Source: Rothia nasimurium
GTDB lineage: Bacteria; Actinomycetota; Actinomycetes; Actinomycetales; Micrococcaceae
DNA length: 64,000 nt
NCBI RefSeq assembly: GCF_928391935.1
Contig: NZ_CAKMTD010000005.1
Span: 62,001-126,000, forward strand
Direction of reading: 5' to 3'
This document shows, in pieces, positions 7,274-15,448 of the stretch; the first letter of the stretch is position 1, and every line of letters begins with the position of its first letter. The notes under the pieces are model-generated. The model was not told where the DNA came from. It ran no database searches and saw nothing but the letters and a program-made list of their open reading frames with translations. Made by a program: the position numbers and the translations under genes.

Positions 7274-9985
7274 GTGCTCCCCGCATGCGCGGGGATGAGC
7301 CTTTGGCGCCTTTTTCACCAAAGCTCTTGATAAGGTGCTCCCCGCATGCGCGGGGATGAGCCCCGTCCAATGCTTCGGAACAGGCACGACTAAGCGTGCT
7401 CCCCGCATGCGCGGGGATGAGCCCGGCTACGCCGCCCGCGCCGGGACACCCCAAGGGTGCTCCCCGCATGCGCGGGGATGAGCCCGTTTTGGCGCCGATC
7501 TTCACCTGGCTGTGGAAGTGCTCCCCGCATGCGCGGGGATGAGCCCCGTCCAGAACATCGTTAGAAGAATCAACCGCCGTGCTCCCCGCATGCGCGGGGA
7601 TGAGCCCAGGGTCAAGGCAAGCTTCGAGCGCCTCGGAGGGTGCTCCCCGCATGCGCGGGGATGAGCCTGACGCGCACCTGTACCTTGCCGGTTCGGGGGT
7701 GTGCTCCCCGCATGCGCGGGGATGAGCCTGGGTAGAAGACCGGGTCTACCTGCGAAGCTCAGTGCTCCCCGCATGCGCGGGGATGAGCCCGGTGAGTTTA
7801 TCCCCGCCGGAGCAGCCGTGGCGTGCTCCCCGCATGCGCGGGGATGAGCCCACAGAAACGAAAACAGACGAAGCCACCGAGCAGTGCTCCCCGCATGCGC
7901 GGGGATGAGCCCCGTCACCGTTCAGCAGCTGGTCTTCTTCAGCCGTGCTCCCCGCATGCGCGGGGATGAGCCCGGTGTAGACCTGCTTTGAAGGGATATC
8001 GGCGGGTGCTCCCCGCATGCGCGGGGATGAGCCTTTTCTCTACAATCTTGTGTCTCAACTGATATCGTGCTCCCCGCATGCGCGGGGATGAGCCTGTGCC
8101 ACGGTTGGCGGGGTCGTCGAGGAAGCCGTGCTCCCCGCATGCGCGGGGATGAGCCTCGGGAGGGGTCAGGCCGGGCTTCTTGGCGTTTGTGCTCCCCGCA
8201 TGCGCGGGGATGAGCCCTTCTTCACCGGAATAACCTTCCGCACCGAAGTGTGCTCCCCGCATGCGCGGGGATGAGCCCGGCGCCCAGGCATACAAGCTCA
8301 TCAAGGCTGGGTGCTCCCCGCATGCGCGGGGATGAGCCCGGTATGTGACGTGGAGGGGACGTTCGCCGGTGGTGCTCCCCGCATGCGCGGGGATGAGCCT
8401 GAGCCCGGAGTCTGGCGTGGGGCCAACCTCGAGTGCTCCCCGCATGCGCGGGGATGAGCCCCAGGGAATTATTGAAGTTCTGCATGGCCTGAGGTGCTCC
8501 CCGCATGCGCGGGGATGAGCCCTGAAAGCAACATAACAATGACAGACGCAATCGGTGCTCCCCGCATGCGCGGGGATGAGCCCAGGCGGTAAGTTCTTGC
8601 AGGGTGCTTCTCGCAGTGCTCCCCGCATGCGCGGGGATGAGCCCCAGGTGAATGTGTGGGCTGAGCGGGGGAAGTAGTGCTCCCCGCATGCGCGGGGATG
8701 AGCCCCGCAACGACGGCCCAACCTCCTCCACCTCCAGGTGCTCCCCGCATGCGCGGGGATGAGCCCCCGGATAACGACCGCAAACGCCGGTACAGTACGT
8801 GCTCCCCGCATGCGCGGGGATGAGCCCATACTTGTAGCGAAAACGCTTGGGGTCTGAGGGTGCTCCCCGCATGCGCGGGGATGAGCCTGGCACCGAGAGC
8901 TTCACCGTGACCGTCGGCAAGTGCTCCCCGCATGCGCGGGGATGAGCCCACTTCGACCCATATCTTTGGGATAACCGCGTCGTGCTCCCCGCATGCGCGG
9001 GGATGAGCCCGATCACCTGGGAGGTCCCCACTATGGCTGCAGGTGCTCCCCGCATGCGCGGGGATGAGCCCTCCTACAACGAATTCGCCACCCTTATCGG
9101 CTCGTGCTCCCCGCATGCGCGGGGATGAGCCCTGATTGACTTTGGCCTCATGCCCTATATGGCCGTGCTCCCCGCATGCGCGGGGATGAGCCCTGGGTCA
9201 TGGCGGTAGCGGCCAGTTCGGCGGCGTGCTCCCCGCATGCGCGGGGATGAGCCCTTCAACCCAGTCACGCCGGGTCAGCCGGTAGGGTGCTCCCCGCATG
9301 CGCGGGGATGAGCCCCTCTGAGGCCGGGCGGCTAATGGTTGGGCCCGGTGCTCCCCGCATGCGCGGGGATGAGCCTTCGCGCTCCATGGCGTCGCCAGCT
9401 TCTTTGGCGTGCTCCCCGCATGCGCGGGGATGAGCCCCAGTTTCCGTTACCGTTGGCCCACTTGGCGCTGTGCTCCCCGCATGCGCGGGGATGAGCCCAA
9501 AAGAAGGAATCGGCAAAATCTGGGAAGGCCGTGCTCCCCGCATGCGCGGGGATGAGCCCAACGAAATGGACGCCGTTGACCGCGAGCGCCGGTGCTCCCC
9601 GCATGCGCGGGGATGAGCCTCGTATGTCCTCTAGCAAGGTCGGTGCTATCACGTGCTCCCCGCATGCGCGGGGATGAGCCCGGGAAGTGGGTTTACCCGT
9701 TTGATGAGGCGCTGTGTTCCCCGCATGCGCGGGGATGAGCCCCTCGCCCAAGAAATCATCGGACCCCACCTTCCATGTTCCTCGCATGCGCGGGGATGAG
9801 CCCGACGGTGAAGGCTCTACCGTAGGTGGCCTGGTGTGTTCCCCGCATGCGCGGGGATGAGCCCAAACCAGAAGTGCCGTAAGGCTGAGTCAGGTTGTGT
9901 TCCCCGCATGCGCGGGGATGAGCCCCAAGAATGATGAATCCGCCCAGCAGAATCACCGTGTTCCCCGCATGCGCGGGGATGATTC
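7274..9985 (+). CRISPR. Type I-E CRISPR array: 45 repeats, 44 spacers
   Basis: The repeat core is 28 nt and begins GTGCTCCCCGC, then ATGC, then GCGGGGATGAGCC. CCCCGC and GCGGGG form a 6-bp stem around an ATGC loop. Repeat starts are spaced exactly 61 bp apart from 7274 to 9958, so every spacer is 33 nt by this count, or 32 nt if the 29th base belongs to the repeat. Repeats 1-40 are identical. Repeats 41-45 have T instead of C at position 5, repeat 42 (9775) has two further changes, and the last repeat ends GATTC instead of GAGCC. All 44 spacers differ from each other. The first base of every spacer is C (34) or T (10). Confidence 0.99.
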
Positions 9986-10114
9986 CTCTTCGTTCTGGCT
10001 CTTAACGTGTGGGTCAGCGTGTTACCCACATGTTTGTACACAAATAGGGCCTTCCAGCCCCGGCACACCCCCACCCAAAAACTTCACGAGTAAAGTATTT
10101 TCTCCTTTCTCCAG

Positions 10115-10120
10115 TAGACT
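10115..10120 (+). promoter_or_regulatory. -10 box TAGACT of a probable leaderless promoter
   Basis: TAGACT lies exactly 6 nt before the ATG of the pirin gene, which has no Shine-Dalgarno. Transcription would begin at or next to the start codon. The same spacing recurs in several genes of this window. No convincing -35 box was seen. Confidence 0.55.
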
Positions 10121-10126
10121 AAACCC

Positions 10127-11260
10127 ATGAAACTCATTGAGCCTCGCCCCGTGCCCCTGGGCGGGCTGCGGTCCATGACCGTGCGCCGCCTGCTGCCCTC
10201 CCGCGACCGCCGCATGGTCGGCGCCTGGTGCTTCATCGACCACTACGGCCCCGACGACGTCGCCGTCACCGGCGGCATGCGCGTCGCCCCGCACCCCCAC
10301 ACCGGCCTGCAAACCGCCAGCTGGATCTTCACCGGCACCGTCGAACACCGCGACTCCCTCGGCACCGTCGCCGACGTCCGCCCCGGCGAACTCAACCTCA
10401 TGACCGCCGGCTACGGCATCAACCACTCCGAATACTCCACCCCAGACACCACCGTCCTGCACGGCATTCAACTCTGGATCGCCCTCCCCGAAACCCACCT
10501 CAACACCGCCCCCACCTTCGAAAACTTCGTACCCCAAGCCCTCACCTTTGACGGGCAGGGGAGCGGGCAGGACGCGTCCGCCCCGGCTCCGGTGCAGACC
10601 CGCGTCTTCCTCGGTGAACTTGGCGTAAGCGTCGACGGGCAGACCCTCACTGGCTCGTCGCCCGTCACCACCTTCTCGCCCCTGCTCGGCGCAGAAATCC
10701 TCGTCGGCACCCCCGGCTCCGACCCAAAGGCCGACAAGACCCCGGCAGACGACGCCCCGCGTCGCACCATCACCCTCACCCTCAATCCCGAGTACGAGCA
10801 CGGGTTCGTGGTCGACACCGGTGCCCTCCTTATTAAGGGTCAGCAGGTAGCCGCCGACGAAATGCTCTTCATCGAACCCGGCACCACCGAACTCACCCTT
10901 GAGGCAATCGGCGACACCCGCCTCATCCTGCTCGGCGGCACCCCCTTCGGCGAAAAAATCACCATGTGGTGGAACTTCATCGGCCGCACCCACGAAGATA
11001 TCGTCGAAGCCCGCGCCGCCTGGAATGCCCAAGCCCAGGCCTTCGACGGCACCACCGCCCCCAGCGGCGCCCGGGGGCAGGCAATCGTCGCCGACGGCAC
11101 CCTGGCAGCAGGCCCGGGGGAGGGGCAGGACGGCGCCGCCCCGGCACCCCGCTTCGGTGGGGTCGTCCTGCTACCCGGTGAATACCAGGAAAAGCCGCGC
11201 ACCTCCGTCATACCGGCGCCCGAGCTGCCCAACGCCCGCCTGAAACAACGAGGGGACTAG
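10127..11260 (+). CDS. Pirin family protein (bicupin)
   Basis: The 377-residue protein has the pirin N-terminal cupin. Metal-ligand segments are clear: HPHTGLQT near residue 62, HRDSLG near residue 83, and PGELNLMTAGYGINHSE just after. Bacterial pirins bind iron and some act as quercetinases or as redox-responsive partners of other enzymes; the substrate here cannot be told from sequence. A C-terminal pirin-C region follows, with a long Gly/Pro/Ala-rich tail. The gene stands alone after the CRISPR array. Its GC-rich codon use contrasts sharply with the cas genes. Confidence 0.9.
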   Translation: MKLIEPRPVPLGGLRSMTVRRLLPSRDRRMVGAWCFIDHYGPDDVAVTGGMRVAPHPHTGLQTASWIFTGTVEHRDSLGTVADVRPGELNLMTAGYGINHSEYSTPDTTVLHGIQLWIALPETHLNTAPTFENFVPQALTFDGQGSGQDASAPAPVQTRVFLGELGVSVDGQTLTGSSPVTTFSPLLGAEILVGTPGSDPKADKTPADDAPRRTITLTLNPEYEHGFVVDTGALLIKGQQVAADEMLFIEPGTTELTLEAIGDTRLILLGGTPFGEKITMWWNFIGRTHEDIVEARAAWNAQAQAFDGTTAPSGARGQAIVADGTLAAGPGEGQDGAAPAPRFGGVVLLPGEYQEKPRTSVIPAPELPNARLKQRGD

Positions 11261-11283
11261 ACCGCCGCCGCCCCTCAGAGGCC

Positions 11284-11322
11284 AAACGGGTCACGATTTC
11301 GATGCGAAACCGTGACCCGTTT
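11284..11322. terminator. Long near-perfect hairpin downstream of pirin
   Basis: AAACGGGTCACG (11284-11295) pairs with CGTGACCCGTTT (11311-11322). An inner 5-bp stem TTTCG/CGAAA encloses an ATG loop, with one mismatch between the two stems. No T-run follows directly, so termination is likely but not certain; a protein-binding site is possible. Confidence 0.55.
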
Positions 11323-11462
11323 GCCTGTGTGTCGCAAATTTCTTCTAAAAAGAGCAGACAGGTCAGGGGTCTTGTCTAATAAGTGTCTGACCAGTAAAAA
11401 CAGGGAAAAAATCGAGCCTCAACACCCTCAAGAAATCAGCCCCAGCCACCCAAAAGCCAACT

Positions 11463-11505
11463 TTTGGTAACGATTTGGTATACATCGTTACCAAATCGTT
11501 ATAAG
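11463..11505 (+). promoter_or_regulatory. Promoter with interleaved inverted-repeat operator upstream of NlpC/P60 gene
   Basis: TTTGGTAACGAT (11463-11474) is the exact inverse complement of ATCGTTACCAAA (11484-11495). A second overlapping pair is AACGATTTGGTA (11469-11480) with TACCAAATCGTT (11489-11500). A TATAAG -10-like box overlaps the right side at about 11500-11505. The GGTAAC/GTTACC half-sites resemble the GTAAC-type motifs reported for the actinobacterial response regulator MtrA, which controls NlpC/P60 hydrolases. The link to MtrA is inference. Confidence 0.6.
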
Positions 11506-11626
11506 CTTGTCGGAGTCCAATCAGCTTCGGAAAGAAGCATGGGAGCCCAAAACCCCCACACTGGGCCACCCAGCAGTAGCAGCAACCCGGCTGCGAAAAT
11601 CTCAAGAAGAGACGAAAGGTACAACA
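11506..11626 (+). other. Hairpin-rich 5' leader of the NlpC/P60 gene
   Basis: About 120 nt separate the predicted promoter from the preferred start. Small hairpins are visible: GCTTC-GGAAA-GAAGC, CTGGG-CCA-CCCAG, GCAGC-AACCCG-GCTGC and TCTC-AAGAA-GAGA. A known riboswitch class was not recognised. The stretch is also open in the gene's frame from a TTG at 11507, so it could encode an extended N-region. Confidence 0.4.
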
Positions 11627-12505
11627 TTGCGTCGTTCACTCTCAGTAGGTGCGGTAGGCGTCCTGATCTCAGGTGCAGTACTCGTAGCAGCCAACGCTAA
11701 CGCAGCGGCAGAAGCACCCCAGACCACCGTAGACAGCAACTCCATCATCGCTGCCCCCGCCCTCCAGGCATTCGCCGTAGAAGCGACCAGCAAGGTTGTA
11801 AGCTGGGGCGTTCCCGCTTACGTTGTAGCCCCCGCTGCCCCCGTTGAATCAACCCCCGCAGTTGAAGAAGCTCCCGTTGAAGAAGCACCGGTAGAAGCTC
11901 CTGCTGAAGAAGCTGCCCCCGCCCCCGAGGCCCCCGTTGAAGAAACCAACGTCACCACCCAGGCAGAGACCGTAGAGGTCATCGAAGCAGCACCTGCCCC
12001 CGCCCCGGTTGAAGAGCCCGCTCCCGCTCCTGTTGAGGTAGCCCCCGTAGCTGAGCCTGCCCCCGCTCCTGTTGCTGAGCCCGCCCCGGCACCCGTCGAA
12101 ACCGCAGCTCCTGCCCCCGCCGCAACCGCAGAGCCCACCCTCTCCGTTGCCACCAACCAGGCCAAGCGCGACGCCGTCGTAGCTGCCGCCCTGGCTGCTG
12201 CAGCCGTCAACGCTCAGACCGACTGCACCATGCTGGCAACCAACTCCCTGCGCGCCGCTGGCATCAACTTCCACGGCTGGCCCATGAACTACATGGCCCT
12301 GGGTACCGTAACCTCCAACCCCCAGCCCGGCGACCTGGTTCTTTACCAGTCCAACGGCTTCGGTCAGCAGCACATCGCCGTTTACATTGGCAACGGCCAG
12401 GCTGTTCACGGCGGCTGGAACGGCATTGGCACCTCCATCTTCTCGGTGAACCTGCCCACCGCGTCCGCACCGATCTTCGTATCACCCGCTGGCTACAACA
12501 GCTAA
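11627..12505 (+). CDS. Secreted NlpC/P60-type cell-wall hydrolase with Pro/Ala/Glu-rich linker
   Basis: I prefer the TTG at 11627, with GAAAGG about 6 nt upstream, giving 292 residues. The N-terminus is then a clean signal peptide (MRRSLSVGAVGVLISGAVL, cleavage near ANANA-AAEA). Next comes a 130-residue disordered linker of repeated APAPVEEPAP-like units. The C-terminal NlpC/P60 domain has the catalytic cysteine in TDCTML, the PQPGDLVLY turn and the histidine in QQHIAVYIGNG. Such enzymes cleave peptidoglycan stem peptides during growth and division. The linker probably spans the wall. A frame open to 11507 allows a longer N-terminus. Confidence 0.85.
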   Translation: MRRSLSVGAVGVLISGAVLVAANANAAAEAPQTTVDSNSIIAAPALQAFAVEATSKVVSWGVPAYVVAPAAPVESTPAVEEAPVEEAPVEAPAEEAAPAPEAPVEETNVTTQAETVEVIEAAPAPAPVEEPAPAPVEVAPVAEPAPAPVAEPAPAPVETAAPAPAATAEPTLSVATNQAKRDAVVAAALAAAAVNAQTDCTMLATNSLRAAGINFHGWPMNYMALGTVTSNPQPGDLVLYQSNGFGQQHIAVYIGNGQAVHGGWNGIGTSIFSVNLPTASAPIFVSPAGYNS

Positions 12506-12539
12506 GGCAACCGCCAACAGCGTCTTTTCTTGAGAAAAA

Positions 12540-12575
12540 CCCCGCTCCCTCACCAGGGAGCGGGGCTTTCTGTTT
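12540..12575 (+). terminator. Rho-independent terminator after NlpC/P60 gene
   Basis: CCCCGCTCCCT (12540-12550), a CACC loop and AGGGAGCGGGG (12555-12565) form an 11-bp stem followed by CTTTCTGTTT. Confidence 0.9.
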
Positions 12576-12652
12576 GTGGGCTTGGCGATAGTCCCCGGTA
12601 TTTGCCCAAGAAGCGCGTCATAAATGCGTAACAATAATTATTTCCCTTGCAA

Positions 12653-12678
12653 GTATCGGGTGTAGGCTGTAGCGATAC
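12653..12678 (+). promoter_or_regulatory. Small inverted repeat upstream of the trans-sulfuration gene
   Basis: GTATCG (12653-12658) and CGATAC (12673-12678) flank a 14-bp centre, 29 bp before the start codon. It could be an operator or a weak RNA hairpin. No regulator is adjacent. Confidence 0.3.
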
Positions 12679-12706
12679 CCACCGCTCAACCACGAAAGGG
12701 AAAACC

Positions 12707-13843
12707 ATGGCAGGCTTTACCACTCGCGCCATTCACGCCGTCCACTCCAACGAAGAACAGGCCGTCGTGCCCCCGATCTACACCGCCTCCACCTTCGGCC
12801 AGCCCACCGACGGCACCGAAGGCCCCTTCGAATACCAGCGCGGCGGCAACCCCACCCGCTCCAAGGCAGAAACCACCCTCGCCGCCATCGAAGGTGCCGA
12901 ACACGCCTTCCTCTACGCCTCCGGCATGAGCGCCACCGCCGCTGCCATGGGAATCCTAGAACACGGCCAGACCCTCATCATGGGCATGCCCGTCTACGGC
13001 GGCAACTACCGCTTCGCCACCATCGAACTCCCCAAGCGCGGCGTCAACCACGAACTGGTCTACGACCTCTCCACCCTCTCCGACGCCCACTTCGAGGGTA
13101 AGAACGTGGGCATGGTCTTCATTGAGACCCCCTCCAACCCCACCCTGCGCGTCACTGACATCAAGAAGGTCGCCGAGCTGGCCCACCGCCACGGGGCCCT
13201 GCTGGTCGTCGACAACACCGTCATGACCCCCTACCTGCAAAAGCCCCTAGAACTCGGCGCAGATATCGTCGTGCAGTCAGCAACCAAGTACCTAGCCGGT
13301 CACGGCGACCTGCTCGCCGGCGTCGCCACCACCAACAACGCAGACCTAGCCGACAAGCTCTTCAAGGCCCAGCTGATCTCCGGCGGCGTGCTCTCACCCA
13401 TCGACTCCTACCGCCTACTACAGAACGTCAAGACCCTAGCCCTGCGCATGGAGCGCCAGCAGGCCAACGCCGACGTCCTCATCGAAGCCGTCGCCGCCCA
13501 CCCCGCCGTCGAAACCGTCTACTTCCCCGGCTCCTACAGCACCGAAGAAGCTCAGATCCAGGCCGAACAGGCCACCGGCAAGGGCGCCCTCTTCTCCTTC
13601 ACCGTCAAGGAAGGCCACGACATCAAGGCCTTCCTCGACTCCCTCAAGGTCTTCACCTTCGCCGTCTCCCTCGGCGGCATTGAGTCCCTGGTCTGCCTAC
13701 CCACCACCATGACCCAGGGCGCCTACTCCCCAGAAGACCGTGACGACGCCGGCCTCACCACCCGCCTGGTGCGCGTAGCCGTTGGTATTGAGGACGTTGA
13801 GGACCTGCGTGCCGATATCATCGGCGCCCTCGACGCCGCCTAA
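12707..13843 (+). CDS. Trans-sulfuration PLP enzyme (cystathionine gamma-lyase/synthase family)
   Basis: The 378-residue protein starts at the ATG preceded by GAAAGGG. It belongs to the Cys/Met metabolism PLP family: the PLP lysine sits in QSATKYLAGHGDLLAG and the substrate-side segment reads ASGMSATAAAMG. The position that is a cysteine in methionine gamma-lyases (in the motif YGCT) reads VYGGN here, which favours cystathionine gamma-lyase or gamma-synthase over methionine gamma-lyase. It probably forms an operon with the amino acid ABC transporter that follows, 41 bp to the next start. That context suggests use of imported sulfur amino acids. Exact reaction direction is undecided. Confidence 0.85.
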   Translation: MAGFTTRAIHAVHSNEEQAVVPPIYTASTFGQPTDGTEGPFEYQRGGNPTRSKAETTLAAIEGAEHAFLYASGMSATAAAMGILEHGQTLIMGMPVYGGNYRFATIELPKRGVNHELVYDLSTLSDAHFEGKNVGMVFIETPSNPTLRVTDIKKVAELAHRHGALLVVDNTVMTPYLQKPLELGADIVVQSATKYLAGHGDLLAGVATTNNADLADKLFKAQLISGGVLSPIDSYRLLQNVKTLALRMERQQANADVLIEAVAAHPAVETVYFPGSYSTEEAQIQAEQATGKGALFSFTVKEGHDIKAFLDSLKVFTFAVSLGGIESLVCLPTTMTQGAYSPEDRDDAGLTTRLVRVAVGIEDVEDLRADIIGALDAA

Positions 13844-13883
13844 GCCTTCCTTTTCCACAACACAATCACCGAAAGGTACCCCC

Positions 13884-14714
13884 ATGCAGAACATCACCCG
13901 CCGTACCGCGCTCACCGCAGCTGGCGCGTCCGCACTCGCCCTGGCCCTGGCCGCCTGCGGCTCATCCTCATCATCCACCACCTCCTCCGACTCCTCTGCC
14001 GCAGCCGATAAGCTGCAGGCCATCAAGGATGCCGGTAAGATCCGCATCGGCTTCGAAGGCACCTTCGCCCCCTGGAACTACCACAACGAAGCCGGCGAAC
14101 TCGTGGGCATGGAAAAGGAAATCGGCGACCTGATCGCCGCCGACCTGGGCGTTACCGCCGAATACACCGAAACCCCCTGGGACTCCCTGATCGCCGGTGT
14201 TGACGCCGACCGCTACGACATCGTCATCAACAACGTCTCACCCACCGAAGAGCGCAAGCAGAAGTACGACTTCTCCAACCCCTACGTCGCCTCAGAAGGC
14301 AAGGTAGCCGTCCTGCAGGAATCCAGCCTGCAGACCATCGCCGACCTCAACGGCGCCACTGCAGCGTCCTCAGAGACTTCCAACTTCCGCACCCTGCTCG
14401 AAGAAGCAGGCGCCCAGATGACCATCGTGACCGGCTTTGACGAAGCCATCGAACAGGTACTCACCGGCCGCGTCGACGCCTGCGGTAACGACGCCGTCAC
14501 CTTCGCCTACTACCAGGAGCAGCACCCTGACGCCCCCATCCGCCTGCTTGATGGCGTACTCGGCGACGCCTCCGAATCAGCAATCCTGATGCCCAAGGGC
14601 GCCACCACCCTGCAGACCGCCATCAACGACTCCATCGCCAAGCACCTGGACAACGGCGACTTCAAGGCCATCTACGAAAAGTACGTTGGCATCGACCTCA
14701 GCCCCAAGGCCTAG
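13884..14714 (+). CDS. Polar amino acid ABC transporter substrate-binding lipoprotein
   Basis: The ATG at 13884 follows GAAAGG and gives 276 residues. The N-terminus MQNITRRTALTAAGASALAL then LAACG combines a twin-arginine-like pair with a lipobox, so it should be a lipoprotein. A Ser/Thr-rich tether follows. The body is a solute-binding family 3 domain with FEGTFAPWNYHNEAGELVG and the DRYDIVINNVSPTEER segment typical of amino acid binders. Its ligand is likely a polar or sulfur-containing amino acid given the upstream trans-sulfuration enzyme; this is inference from context. Confidence 0.9.
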   Translation: MQNITRRTALTAAGASALALALAACGSSSSSTTSSDSSAAADKLQAIKDAGKIRIGFEGTFAPWNYHNEAGELVGMEKEIGDLIAADLGVTAEYTETPWDSLIAGVDADRYDIVINNVSPTEERKQKYDFSNPYVASEGKVAVLQESSLQTIADLNGATAASSETSNFRTLLEEAGAQMTIVTGFDEAIEQVLTGRVDACGNDAVTFAYYQEQHPDAPIRLLDGVLGDASESAILMPKGATTLQTAINDSIAKHLDNGDFKAIYEKYVGIDLSPKA

Positions 14715-14770
14715 CCACACGCGGCTAGCCGAACCCCGGCGTCCGAACCGAAAGTAACCCGTAGAACACT

Positions 14771-15448
14771 ATGGACCGCTACCTAGAACTCTGGGCACAA
14801 TCCCTGCCCTCCCTGCTGCTGGCCACCGTGCAGGTGACCATCCCGCTGACCCTCATCTCCTTCGTGCTCGCACTGGTGCTGGGTCTGCTGGCCACCGCCG
14901 CCCGCAACCTCAGCCGCTACAACCCGCTCAACTGGCTAGCCACAGCCTTCGTGTGGTTCTTCCGCGGCACCCCGCTTCTAGTGCAGCTCTTCCTGGTGTT
15001 CTACGGGCTACCCCGCATCGGCATCACCCTCGACACCTGGCCCGCCGCCATCATCGCGCTGAGCCTCAACACCGGAGCCTATGTGGCAGAGACCTTCCGC
15101 TCAGCCTACGCCTCCATTCCGCGCGGCCAGTTTGAAGCTGCCCGCACCCTCAACTTCACCAAGATGCAGACCCTGCGCCACGTCGTCATCCCGCAGGCCA
15201 CCCGCATCGCCCTGCCCCCGCTGGGCAACGACCTGATCGACCTGGTCAAGGGCACCTCCCTGGTCTCGGTGATCTCCATGGTTGATCTCTTCCACTCCGG
15301 CAAGCAGGTCGCCGCCCGCACCTTCGAACCCCTGGCCATGTACCTTGAAGTAGCCGCCATTTACCTGGTCATCTTCACTCTTCTCTCCCTCGCCCAGCGT
15401 GCCCTGGAGAAGCGCACCAGCCGTTATCTAAGGAGCTCCCATGCTTAG
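14771..15448 (+). CDS. Polar amino acid ABC transporter permease
   Basis: This 225-residue inner-membrane protein has the HisM/GlnP layout, with about five transmembrane segments. The opening LPSLLLATVQVTIPLTLISF is followed by FFRGTPLLVQLFLVFYGLP. The EAA loop that contacts the ATPase is visible as EAARTLNFTKMQTLRHVVIP. The stop overlaps the start of the ATPase gene by 8 bp. It should transport the ligand delivered by the upstream lipoprotein. Confidence 0.93.
   Translation: MDRYLELWAQSLPSLLLATVQVTIPLTLISFVLALVLGLLATAARNLSRYNPLNWLATAFVWFFRGTPLLVQLFLVFYGLPRIGITLDTWPAAIIALSLNTGAYVAETFRSAYASIPRGQFEAARTLNFTKMQTLRHVVIPQATRIALPPLGNDLIDLVKGTSLVSVISMVDLFHSGKQVAARTFEPLAMYLEVAAIYLVIFTLLSLAQRALEKRTSRYLRSSHA

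Noticed and set aside
7248..10074. Minus-strand open frames across the array with repeating LIPAHAGST, HPRACGEH and SSPRMRGA units
   Set aside because: They are translations of the CRISPR repeats in three frames, because 61 bp is not a multiple of three. They are a familiar database artefact, not a repeat protein.
11506..11626. c-di-AMP (ydaO) riboswitch in the NlpC/P60 leader
   Set aside because: The position would fit, but the conserved GGGGTGAA-type core and other fixed parts of that class are absent.
11818..12409. Minus-strand Gly/Ser/Ala-rich frames opposite the NlpC/P60 gene
   Set aside because: They mirror the Pro/Ala/Glu linker repeats and have no start signals or domains.
12707..13843. 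Firm call as methionine gamma-lyase
   Set aside because: The family fits, but the typical active-site cysteine (in YGCT) is replaced (VYGGN), so a specific name is not justified.
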